Positions 19,706 through 27,695 of a stretch of DNA of 33,823 bases are shown piece after piece. A program made the position numbers and the translations under genes. Source of the DNA: Parcubacteria group bacterium (GTDB taxonomy: Bacteria > Patescibacteriota > Patescibacteriia > UBA9934 > GWF2-40-263); assembly GCA_013204395.1 (NCBI GenBank), contig JABMNZ010000019.1, positions 1 through 33,823 of the forward strand. Reading direction: 5' to 3'. The notes beneath the pieces were generated by a model. That model was given only the letters and a program-made list of their open reading frames with translations. It was not told the origin of the DNA and ran no database searches. Within the stretch, counting starts at the first letter, position 1; every line of letters begins with the position of its first letter.

Positions 19706-20512
19706 ATGAATGAGTTTTCAGATAAACAAATAAAGAAATTTCAAAAAGAAGGTTTTTTAGATCTTGGGCAGTTGTTTTCTGTTGAGGAAACAATAAGGGT
19801 TCGAACTGTTTTCGATTCTTTAGTATCAACCAATCCCAAGGGAGTCAAAGTGATTTACGAAACAGGATCTCGAGAAGAGGAGGAGAAAGTCGTCCGCAGT
19901 ATTATGGGGTGGCAGAGAGTGGTTGGTGTGTTGGAATCATTTGCAAAAGATAAACGAGTCCTTGATATTGTAGAGATTGTTCTTGGTTCAGAAGTCGAGT
20001 TTCACCAAACAAAGTACAACCCAAAAGCTCCAAGTGGAAAGAGTAAGAAATGGGATCCTCATAGAGGAGATACGTTCTGGTGTTTGAAAGATGGGATTTC
20101 TGATCCCGAAGGGATCCTTACAGTATTCGTTGCTCTTACAGATCAAACAGAAGATAATGGAGCTGTTATCGTATGGAAAGGTTCACAGTCAATATCACTT
20201 GAAAAAATCAAGAAGAATATTCTGGGGCTCGATAGTGGGGTGGATGTATCTCAGGATACAGCGGAGTACTTATCTCTTCAGTTAGATGAAGAGATTCAAG
20301 AAGAAATAAATGCGCGTTTTGAGAAAGTTGTTCTTGAAGGGGTGGCTGGAACAGTTTGGTTGATTCACTCGGGTCTTCTTCATTCCTCTAGACCCAATAT
20401 GTCTTCTGAACAAAGAGATTTGGTTGCGAACGTTTTTCGAAGAACGGATAATCGTCCGTCGCGTCCTAGGGCAGAGGAGTATTTAAGCGAGCCAGAAAAC
20501 GGACCACTTTAA
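19706..20512 (+). CDS. PhyH-family Fe(II)/2-oxoglutarate-dependent enzyme with atypical HxG motif
   Basis: 'WDPHRGDTFWCL' (H119-R120-G121-D122), 'VALTDQTEDNGAVIVWKGSQ', distal 'LLHSSRPNMSSEQRDLVANVF' (H226, R237). ATG at 19706 preferred over the TTG at 19688. Confidence 0.75.
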   Translation: MNEFSDKQIKKFQKEGFLDLGQLFSVEETIRVRTVFDSLVSTNPKGVKVIYETGSREEEEKVVRSIMGWQRVVGVLESFAKDKRVLDIVEIVLGSEVEFHQTKYNPKAPSGKSKKWDPHRGDTFWCLKDGISDPEGILTVFVALTDQTEDNGAVIVWKGSQSISLEKIKKNILGLDSGVDVSQDTAEYLSLQLDEEIQEEINARFEKVVLEGVAGTVWLIHSGLLHSSRPNMSSEQRDLVANVFRRTDNRPSRPRAEEYLSEPENGPL

Positions 20513-20532
20513 AAGAAAGGGTTAGAACCTGA

Positions 20533-20589
20533 CTAGCTAGCCCCCCGCCAGCACAGGTAAGTTTGACTCGTGCAGGCAAATCTAGTTAG
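20533..20589 (+). ncRNA. Candidate structured leader RNA upstream of the cupin gene
   Basis: Nested helices: CTAGCTAG (20533-20540)/CTAGTTAG (20582-20589) and GCCaGCAC (20547-20554)/GTGCaGGC (20570-20577), apical loop AGGTAAGTTTGACTC. Confidence 0.4.
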
Positions 20590-20627
20590 ATCACTCCATC
20601 GACATCAAGGGATCGTCGAGAGAGGAC

Positions 20628-21023
20628 ATGAACATGCTTACCAGTGTAGCCGGTGTGAAAGCCGCATTCCCCCACCTTACCTGGCGGGACCAACCCTCAC
20701 CTGAAGGCGGGAACATCTCCCTCGCCATCTGCGGAGGAGATCGAAAAACCGGTGACATCACCATGCTCTATGCAATGGATGATGGAGCCGTGTCACCACT
20801 ACATACTCATCACGAGCGCGTGGGATGGCCCTACGTGGAGAGCACCACGTGCCTGACAGGGAGAATGCTCGGGCTCGACCCGGACGACCCAACCTTCGTA
20901 CTGACAGCTGGCAATACGGTCGACCTGAACGACGACACACCACATCAACCGTACGTCGAAGCTGGTGGATTCGCTCTCGTCATCTTCCGCCAACCGGCCG
21001 GAAGCAAGGTGCTGGGACATTAG
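20628..21023 (+). CDS. Cupin-domain protein
   Basis: 'SPLHTHHERVGWPYVESTTCLTGRM...LTAGNTVDLNDDTPHQPYVEAGGFALVIFRQPAG' matches a cupin layout. Confidence 0.65.
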   Translation: MNMLTSVAGVKAAFPHLTWRDQPSPEGGNISLAICGGDRKTGDITMLYAMDDGAVSPLHTHHERVGWPYVESTTCLTGRMLGLDPDDPTFVLTAGNTVDLNDDTPHQPYVEAGGFALVIFRQPAGSKVLGH

Positions 21024-21105
21024 CCACCAGATCGGTTGAAGGATCCAAGATCGTCGGGCACAAAAACAGAGAAGGCAATACATCTGCAAAACTAACAGAT
21101 AGCGC

Positions 21106-21127
21106 ACCACCCCACGGGTGGTTTTTT
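21106..21127 (+). terminator. Intrinsic terminator
   Basis: ACCACCC-CAC-GGGTGGT followed by TTTTTC. Confidence 0.8.
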
Positions 21128-21195
21128 CTTTTCATATTGTATGGAGCGCCAACCAGCTTACCCACCATGCATCCACGATGTCATAATACTTTTGT

Positions 21196-22179
21196 ATGAA
21201 ACAAAGCTATCTCAACGGCATTATTGTCGTTCTTATCCTCATAGCCGCTGGACTCGGTTGGACCCTCTTGTCTTTAAACAAGCCAGCTCAAATCACAGAA
21301 CCCTCAACCACAGAAGTTACCGATCCAATCGTCGCTGACACTGAATCTGATACATCCACTGCAACAGACAAACGAAAACCCCCAAGATTTATCCCTGGCA
21401 CAACAACTCAAACCGAACCCGTCTCGGCAGATACAGAAACCATCCTTGATCTGACGCCAGGCTACTTGATCACGGTCCACATCGAGCCGGAGCAAAACCC
21501 AACAGTTGAACGGCAAAATTGGGGAACACTTAACACGCTCGTTAATCTGGCGAATGAGTACGACATGAAGCTCTCTTTACACTTCTCTGCATCGATGGCC
21601 TCACTCGTTTCTCAAAACATGGAATTCATCGACACTGTATGGAAGTGGGAACGAGACGGCCATGAGATTGGTGTCCATCATCATGATCCAAGCCACGCCG
21701 CCTGGGACGGCTACACAGATGATGCATCGCTCATAGGGTCACGGGGGTATCTCGGCACCATCAATGAGATGATGGACCTCGTCTCAGCATTGAGTGTAGA
21801 CAAGACTATTCTCACAGGATCTGGCACAAGTAACCCAGATGAATGGCCCGAGTGGGTCATCTATGGCTCACGTGGGGGTTCTCCTCCAAGCTATAAACAA
21901 ATGGTCATGCCGGCTGAAACGGATGTGATGGGTAACACAACAGTCACCTTCCTTCCCAAAGCTCCGTTCAATGTCAGTATGATCAGCGCCGCCAATAGTG
22001 CAACCTATGATCGAATCGAAGACGCGCTGAACGATGTTGACCCAGATGAATATCTAGGACTAACTATCACGGACAAAACTTTAGATGATCAAGGTCTCGC
22101 AGACCTCGAGCGTGTCTTTCAACTGTATGTCGACAACAACATTCAAACACAAACAATAGAAGTTCTCTTAAATCGATAG
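21196..22179 (+). CDS. Membrane-anchored polysaccharide-deacetylase-like protein
   Basis: N-terminal TM anchor and Thr/Pro-rich linker, then 'LITVHIEPEQN...LSLHFSASM...WERDGHEIGVHHHDPSHAAWDGY'. Confidence 0.6.
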   Translation: MKQSYLNGIIVVLILIAAGLGWTLLSLNKPAQITEPSTTEVTDPIVADTESDTSTATDKRKPPRFIPGTTTQTEPVSADTETILDLTPGYLITVHIEPEQNPTVERQNWGTLNTLVNLANEYDMKLSLHFSASMASLVSQNMEFIDTVWKWERDGHEIGVHHHDPSHAAWDGYTDDASLIGSRGYLGTINEMMDLVSALSVDKTILTGSGTSNPDEWPEWVIYGSRGGSPPSYKQMVMPAETDVMGNTTVTFLPKAPFNVSMISAANSATYDRIEDALNDVDPDEYLGLTITDKTLDDQGLADLERVFQLYVDNNIQTQTIEVLLNR

Positions 22180-22187
22180 TCAAAAAC

Positions 22188-22216
22188 AAAACCCGCCAGC
22201 AATGCTGACGGGTTTT
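22188..22216. terminator. Shared hairpin terminator (plus-strand deacetylase-like gene and minus-strand tRNA-Gln)
   Basis: AAAACCCG-C-CAGC-AAT-GCTG-A-CGGGTTTT, 2 nt beyond the tRNA CCA end. Confidence 0.75.
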
Positions 22217-22217
22217 G

Positions 22218-22291
22218 TGGTTCCCGAGCAGGGACTCGAACCCCAATTTCTTGGACCAGAACCAAGCGTCCTGCCATTAGACGACTCGGGA
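22218..22291 (-). tRNA. tRNA-Gln (anticodon CTG)
   Basis: TCCCGAG TC GTCTAATGGCAGGAC G CTTGG-TTCTGGT-CCAAG AAAT TGGGGTTCGAGTCCCTG CTCGGGA A CCA. Full cloverleaf, encoded CCA, T1:A72 pair. Confidence 0.95.
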
Positions 22292-22452
22292 ATGTAGTGA
22301 GCGGAATGAAAGACCAACGGTTTTTCATTTCCGAACGGAATGACTGAGTGTGGCTTCCTAGCCACTCCGGGAATGTAGTGAGCGGAATGAAAGACCAACG
22401 GTTTTTCATTCCCGAACGGAATGAACGAGTGTGGCTTCCTAGCCACTCCGGG
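22291..22452. repeat. Two tandem 81-bp repeats abutting the tRNA-Gln 5' end
   Basis: 22291-22371 and 22372-22452 have exactly 81-bp period and 3 mismatches; each holds several inverted repeats. Confidence 0.95.
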
Positions 22453-22480
22453 AAAATCAAAAAGTCTCTACGGCGACGAC

Positions 22481-22509
22481 AGAATATCATGTGGAAAATA
22501 CATAGTCAA
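22481..22509 (-). promoter_or_regulatory. Sigma70-like promoter for the repeat leader/tRNA-Gln transcript
   Basis: Minus strand TTGACT - 17 nt - TATTCT. Confidence 0.6.
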
Positions 22510-22558
22510 TCAACACCCACACAGACCTAAACCCCATCGACTGGGAAGTTATCAACAC

Positions 22559-22587
22559 TTGAGCCCTTTTGGTATTCATGCTAGTAT
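22559..22587 (+). promoter_or_regulatory. Extended -10 promoter for the zinc-ribbon gene
   Basis: TTGAGC - 17 nt - TAGTAT with TGc immediately upstream of the -10. Confidence 0.6.
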
Positions 22588-22622
22588 CCGCCGGCGTCTG
22601 TCATAGAACCTGGAGAAGTAGC

Positions 22623-22868
22623 GTGGAATTTATCTGTTCCTGGTGTCAACCGGAGCACGGCAAAGGGTCTGGAAATTGGCCAAAGGACATCAAGCACGGA
22701 ATCTGCGAAGATTGTGCAGTTGGAATGAGAGCCGAGCTCGATATGTGTCTGCCAGTGGCAGTTTCATCTGAGAAAGACGAGGACGTCCGCGTCGACCCAC
22801 CCCAAAGAGAAGACACACGATACGTCTTCACCATCAACACACCTGTGGCATCCTCCGCCACGGCATGA
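22623..22868 (+). CDS. Small CxxC...CxxC zinc-ribbon protein
   Basis: GTG start at 22623 with upstream GGAGA; MEFICSWCQPEHGKGSGNWPKDIKHGICEDCAVGMRAELDM... The track start (22569) lies upstream of the inferred transcription start. Confidence 0.55.
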   Translation: MEFICSWCQPEHGKGSGNWPKDIKHGICEDCAVGMRAELDMCLPVAVSSEKDEDVRVDPPQREDTRYVFTINTPVASSATA

Positions 22869-22876
22869 ACACGCCG

Positions 22877-22901
22877 CACCCGTACGCAACGGGTGTTTTT
22901 C
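22877..22901 (+). terminator. Intrinsic terminator
   Basis: CACCCGT-ACGCA-ACGGGTG followed by TTTTTC. Confidence 0.75.
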
Positions 22902-22931
22902 TTTGACACAATAACCCTCTGTATCAGAATA

Positions 22932-22955
22932 GAAAAAACACGCCTTACAGCGTGT
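22932..22955 (-). terminator. Intrinsic terminator downstream of dnaX
   Basis: Minus strand ACACGC-TGTAAG-GCGTGT followed by TTTTTTC. Confidence 0.75.
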
Positions 22956-22978
22956 CTTGAGAGCTCTAAGGCTCATTT

Positions 22979-24520
22979 TTACACAACACTTCCTCCAAAA
23001 TCCTGAATCAATGAATCAACGGTCTCATCAGCTGGCCCGCGCCCAAGCTTAGATTGAATCGCTTTTATTTTCATTCGCTTGCCAAGCACTTGTTCTAGAA
23101 CCCCCTCTATCACGTTTCTGTTCTTTTCCTGATTTACGGTTTGAACATAGAGATCATACTCAAACCCTAACTCCACACGTTCCCCCTCCACGCCCCGCAC
23201 CTCACAACCCCTCATCATGAGCGGCAAAGAAGCATTGCAGGATTTTATCTGCTCATATACTTCAGGCCACTTACTTTTAACGTCATCTAAACTTATCACA
23301 GGCACCGTATCAAAAACCGTTGCATCTGCACCTACCGAATTATCCGGGCGCACTGAATCAACCTCCTGCTTATTAAAATCCACTGAGTCTTCTGCTGGCG
23401 GCGACTCATCAGTTTCTATTGATACAGGAATCACCTCTTCGGTCTTCGTCTCTATGGTCTGTGATACAACCACCTCATGCACCACTTGGCTTGAGACACC
23501 ACAAATCCTTACAATCGCCAGCTCTACTGGAAGCTGTGGAATCTGCTCGCCACGAATTTCCCTTTGCGCCTCTAAAAGCTCAGTGATCATCTTGCTTAGA
23601 CCTGGCACAGAAGCACTCTCGCCAGCAGCAACATTTAACAAAAGTTGATCACGGAGGAGCCGAACGACATCCTGCACAAAATGACGGAGGTCAATTCCTT
23701 GTTCAAGATATGTATTCAAGAGCTCTATAGATGTCTTTGCGTCTTTTGAATTCAAAGCTTGTATGAATTCCTCTACAAGAACTGTCTGTGTAGCAGGAAG
23801 CACTAACACGGCTTCCTTCATTGTTATATTTTTTTCTCCTAGAGCAAGGACTTGTCCAAGTAAACTCTCAGCGTCACGCGCACACCCCTCTGAATGCCGT
23901 GCAATCTCTTCCAACACATCCACGTCAACCTTCACATCCTCTTGGAGCAAAATCTTCTCCATGCGCTCAACAAGCTCCAATTTGGCAATCCTTCTAAAGT
24001 CGAATCTCTGGCAGCGACTAATAATCGTCTCTGGCACCTTATGTATCTCCGTGGTCGCCAGCACAAACATCACATGTGCAGGTGGTTCTTCAAGCGTTTT
24101 TAAAAGCGCATTAAAAGCTGAGGTTGAAAGCATGTGCACCTCATCGATGATATACACCTTCTTACTCATCAAGTTGGGCATGAACCTTACAGAATCAATA
24201 ATGCTCTCACGAACATTATCTACACCCGTATTTGAAGCAGCATCAATCTCGTAAACATCTAACGCTTGCCCTGAACGAATCTGCTGACAATGTGAACAGG
24301 TATTACAAGGCTCATTATTAGTTGGATTTTCGCAATTTACCAGGGCTGCAATCAAACGGGCTATGGTGGTCTTCCCTACCCCTCTAGGACCAGTAAACAA
24401 ATACGCGTGAGCCAATGACTCACTCGCATGCTGGTTCTGGATGGTCCGGACCACATGCTCTTGTCCGCTCACCTCCTTGAACGTTGACGGTCTATATGTC
24501 CGAGAAATCGCCTTTCCCAT
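22979..24520 (-). CDS. dnaX: DNA polymerase III subunit gamma/tau
   Basis: 'YRPSTFKEVSGQEHVVRTIQNQ', 'LFTGPRGVGKTTIARLIAALVNCE', 'CNTCSHC', 'IIDEVHMLSTSAFNALLKTLEEPPAHVMFVLATTE'. Confidence 0.96.
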   Translation of the reverse strand: MGKAISRTYRPSTFKEVSGQEHVVRTIQNQHASESLAHAYLFTGPRGVGKTTIARLIAALVNCENPTNNEPCNTCSHCQQIRSGQALDVYEIDAASNTGVDNVRESIIDSVRFMPNLMSKKVYIIDEVHMLSTSAFNALLKTLEEPPAHVMFVLATTEIHKVPETIISRCQRFDFRRIAKLELVERMEKILLQEDVKVDVDVLEEIARHSEGCARDAESLLGQVLALGEKNITMKEAVLVLPATQTVLVEEFIQALNSKDAKTSIELLNTYLEQGIDLRHFVQDVVRLLRDQLLLNVAAGESASVPGLSKMITELLEAQREIRGEQIPQLPVELAIVRICGVSSQVVHEVVVSQTIETKTEEVIPVSIETDESPPAEDSVDFNKQEVDSVRPDNSVGADATVFDTVPVISLDDVKSKWPEVYEQIKSCNASLPLMMRGCEVRGVEGERVELGFEYDLYVQTVNQEKNRNVIEGVLEQVLGKRMKIKAIQSKLGRGPADETVDSLIQDFGGSVV

Positions 24521-24523
24521 AGG

Positions 24524-25138
24524 TTAAGTATGTATTTTTTCAATAGCAGCCCACACGCACCTCCCCCCAGTTGGTACAACAATGACCACTTCATCGCCGG
24601 GGATTCCTTTGTGATATGACACGCTTGCCGCAAGCACTTTATACACCTCATCACCACAGGCAACAACCGGATCGTTTGTGGATGAATCAACGGAAAGTTG
24701 CCCCACTAATCGTGTTCGCTCAACAGGGCCAATTTGTTTAAAGACATACCCCCCATCTGGCTTAATGAGTAGCTTAAGCATGTCACCCTCAATTAATTTT
24801 GACTTTGAAGCGTAATTCTCTGGGACGGCAAAACGAACCCCCTCACCACCAACCATTGACCGACCGTCGAACACTCCCTCAATAATCCTAGAACCCGTTG
24901 TAAGCTCTAGTTCCCCCTCAGTGGCCTTGCGGCGCGAAACAATATCAACCATCTGACGAGTGGCCTTAGCTGTATCACCTTCTTCAAGCAAATGAATGAC
25001 GTGTGTAATAGAATCACGCACCTGCTTAAGCATTTGCATGGCCAGTTGGTTTCTCGCATCACCATACTCACGCACATAAGCATGAGCCTCCACATCTGGC
25101 TCCATTTCAAATTCCTCCTCTTCGATAAATAATTCCAT
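24524..25138 (-). CDS. Uncharacterised protein, operonic with the ATPase and dnaX
   Basis: ATG at 25138 abuts the ATPase stop; MELFIEEEEFEMEPDVEAHAYVREYGDARNQ... with a C-terminal beta-rich-looking half. No family recognised. Confidence 0.7.
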   Translation of the reverse strand: MELFIEEEEFEMEPDVEAHAYVREYGDARNQLAMQMLKQVRDSITHVIHLLEEGDTAKATRQMVDIVSRRKATEGELELTTGSRIIEGVFDGRSMVGGEGVRFAVPENYASKSKLIEGDMLKLLIKPDGGYVFKQIGPVERTRLVGQLSVDSSTNDPVVACGDEVYKVLAASVSYHKGIPGDEVVIVVPTGGRCVWAAIEKIHT

Positions 25139-25139
25139 A

Positions 25140-27695
25140 CTATTTTGATGAAGCTCCAGTTTCGCCCGTCTGCGCGCCACCGATCGTTACCTGCGTCCTC
25201 TCCATAATCTCCTCGGCCACGATCGTCACGTCACGTCCATACTTTAATCGCGAGAGCTGCTTAATAGCAGTCGCTAATTCAGGATCACCATTACCTGCTG
25301 TCTTAATATTCATTGTGAATGGCTTGAGTTGTGAGTTATCCGCAATCATTTTCACGTACCAGGTGTACTTATCTGAGTTGATAAGATCATATCCTTTAAA
25401 ATACGGCTCAAAAATCTTTTCGAGAGTATCCACATCCTCTGGACCAATACGCGCCACATACATCGTTCCAACGTTTCCAAACACCGCCTCTTTAATTGAG
25501 GCATCATTATTTTTAACCAACTGACCAATATACTGGTGAGCGATAATAAGATTCAGTCGGTACTTTCGCGCCTCAGAAAGAATCACGGCAATAGAATCGG
25601 TAATGAAGTTTTGGAATTCATCGATATACAAGTAGAAGTCTTCTCGATCTTCTTCTGCCATATCAGCTCTTCCCAGTGCAGCCATCTGCAACTTTGAAAC
25701 AATCACAAGACCTAGCATCTCAGCGTTAACGTCACCAGTTTTTCCCTTAGAAAGATTCACGAGAAGAATTTTTTTCTTGTCCATCACCTCTCTAAAATCA
25801 AAGCTTGATCTTTGTTGTCCTATGATGTTTCGCATCATTTCGTTTTCCACGAAACGACCAACCTTTGAAGTGATATATCCAAACATCTCTGACTTGTGAT
25901 AATCACTTGTATTGTCTACTTCATTCTCCCAGTAAGATTTTACGACAGGGTCCGTAAGCTTAGCTCGCCATTCTTTTTGGAATTTTTCGTCCGTTACCAA
26001 CCTTGGCACCTCCGCGATCGTTCCAGGATTATTGATATCCGCCATGAGGGTCAACATCATGTTACGCATAGTGTGCTCAAACATCGGTCCAATCATCTCA
26101 GGTGGAAACAGTTTATAGAAAATCGAAATCATTTCTTGAACAGCAAAATCACGCATTTCTTCAGTAGGCGCTTCCAGCAAGTTGATTCCCAATGGTCTCC
26201 CCAAGTCCGATGGATCAAAGACGATCACATCATCAATACGCTCCTTTGGAATATTCCCAAGAACCTGCTCAACAAGATCCCCGTGAGGTTCGACAAGGGC
26301 AACCCCGTGGCCATTCTTAATATCTTCAATAATGTACTTTGCCATGGTCTGAGACTTACCAGAACCAGACTTTCCAATAAGATACATGTGCCGAGACCTG
26401 TCCGGACTCTTCATGTAAACATCTGTTTTTACTCCACGATAGTTGTTAAAACCCATGTGGAGAGAACCTGGTTCCTTTACTGGAACATCAGATGGAACTG
26501 GACCTTTTCTCGCCCCGAGCCACTGTATATTTGGTGTATCGGTCCATGGAAGTGGCAGGTGCCAAAGACTCGCCATCTCCTCCGTGTTGAGAATAAGCTT
26601 TCTTCTCTCATCAAAAGATCGATAGATAAAATTTGTAATGATCTTCTTTTTTGATCGAGGAACCACTTTATCAAAGGAATTGCCGTATTGATAAATATTG
26701 TACTGAGCAAAAGCGCTCAACATGTTTTGCATGAGTGTCTCTGCACTACTAGCTTTCTGTGCTGAGACTACCAATCGAATGCAAACATCCAAACCACCCT
26801 TACTAGCCTTTTCTTCAATACCTTTAACAACTTGTTCCTCTTGAGGAGAAAGTCGATGGTCTTTTTCCGGCTCAGCTTGGGAAGGCGAAGAAATTCCAGC
26901 AAGCTCCAACCAACTAGACTTCCCTTTTTTCTTTCCTCTTATGGCATCCTCTAGTTTCATGCCTTGTTGCATGTTGCTAGCAATCCAAACCCCCTTCCTC
27001 CTCCACTTTGCGTAAGAAGACCTGACAATAAACTGAAACGCTGCGCCTTCTCCATCAGGAACTTGAGAAAGAACATTCGTTATAGCATTCAGCGGATCGG
27101 TGTCTAACTGTTTATACGTCTTTATTGGAAAAGCGTGGTGTCGTTTTAAAATAAGATGGCTCCCTAAGATGACACCCTCTGGTTGAAACAAATTATAGTC
27201 TTCAACCTCTTCTGTATAGGCATCTGAATAGGCAGCTGAGAGTTGTTGTTCGATGAGTTCCCTCATTTCATAAGGAATGGTGACAAGAAATTTGACCAAT
27301 CTTTTTTCAGCTACAATCTCAAACGATATCTCATCACGACGGCCATAAAGCCAAGCCTTTAACCCACGCTGCGCGGTTAATCCTGCTATGGCGGAATAAA
27401 ATGTCTCAGCGGCTGAAATAGCCTCTTGCACAGAATCTTTTGTGGCACCACGCTCAGAATCTTCAATGCGTTTGAACTTTGGCAACGTTATCAAAAGCGT
27501 TACCCTGCGAAAGGTGGCCTGTTTCGCTACGGACATTCTTCGAATGAAGAATCTAGCTATGAACAAACCAACAATAGCTAGAAGTAGCAGCGTGACTCCA
27601 GCCAAAATCATGGCGGGAATAAAAAGATCCCCCTGTGGCACAGCCAGTACAGGCTCTGGTTCCGTTGCTAATCCAAATTGAAATAAATACATCAC
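25140..27695 (-). CDS. TraD/VirD4-HerA-like DNA translocase-type ATPase, membrane anchored
   Basis: N-terminal TM; Walker A 'LIGKSGSGKSQTMAKYIIEDI', 'GVALVEPHGDLVEQVL', 'DDVIVFDPSDLGRPLGINLLE', Walker-B-like 'FYLYIDEFQNFITDSIAVILSEARKYRLNLIIAHQYIGQL'. Confidence 0.88.
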   Translation of the reverse strand: MMYLFQFGLATEPEPVLAVPQGDLFIPAMILAGVTLLLLAIVGLFIARFFIRRMSVAKQATFRRVTLLITLPKFKRIEDSERGATKDSVQEAISAAETFYSAIAGLTAQRGLKAWLYGRRDEISFEIVAEKRLVKFLVTIPYEMRELIEQQLSAAYSDAYTEEVEDYNLFQPEGVILGSHLILKRHHAFPIKTYKQLDTDPLNAITNVLSQVPDGEGAAFQFIVRSSYAKWRRKGVWIASNMQQGMKLEDAIRGKKKGKSSWLELAGISSPSQAEPEKDHRLSPQEEQVVKGIEEKASKGGLDVCIRLVVSAQKASSAETLMQNMLSAFAQYNIYQYGNSFDKVVPRSKKKIITNFIYRSFDERRKLILNTEEMASLWHLPLPWTDTPNIQWLGARKGPVPSDVPVKEPGSLHMGFNNYRGVKTDVYMKSPDRSRHMYLIGKSGSGKSQTMAKYIIEDIKNGHGVALVEPHGDLVEQVLGNIPKERIDDVIVFDPSDLGRPLGINLLEAPTEEMRDFAVQEMISIFYKLFPPEMIGPMFEHTMRNMMLTLMADINNPGTIAEVPRLVTDEKFQKEWRAKLTDPVVKSYWENEVDNTSDYHKSEMFGYITSKVGRFVENEMMRNIIGQQRSSFDFREVMDKKKILLVNLSKGKTGDVNAEMLGLVIVSKLQMAALGRADMAEEDREDFYLYIDEFQNFITDSIAVILSEARKYRLNLIIAHQYIGQLVKNNDASIKEAVFGNVGTMYVARIGPEDVDTLEKIFEPYFKGYDLINSDKYTWYVKMIADNSQLKPFTMNIKTAGNGDPELATAIKQLSRLKYGRDVTIVAEEIMERTQVTIGGAQTGETGASSK

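Noticed and set aside
22291-22452. Tandem repeat as a CRISPR array
   Set aside because: Two contiguous 81-bp copies with no distinct spacers and no cas genes in the window.
22291-22452. Repeat units as degenerate tRNA copies
   Set aside because: Length and 5' end resemble a tRNA, but no matching 3' acceptor arm or anticodon arm can be drawn.
22143-22490. 115-aa minus ORF containing two FPEWLGSHT repeats
   Set aside because: The repeats come from the 81-bp DNA tandem repeat and the ORF reads through the tRNA-Gln gene.
25896-26654. 252-aa plus-strand ORF inside the ATPase gene
   Set aside because: Antisense to highly conserved ATPase motifs; composition is not protein-like.
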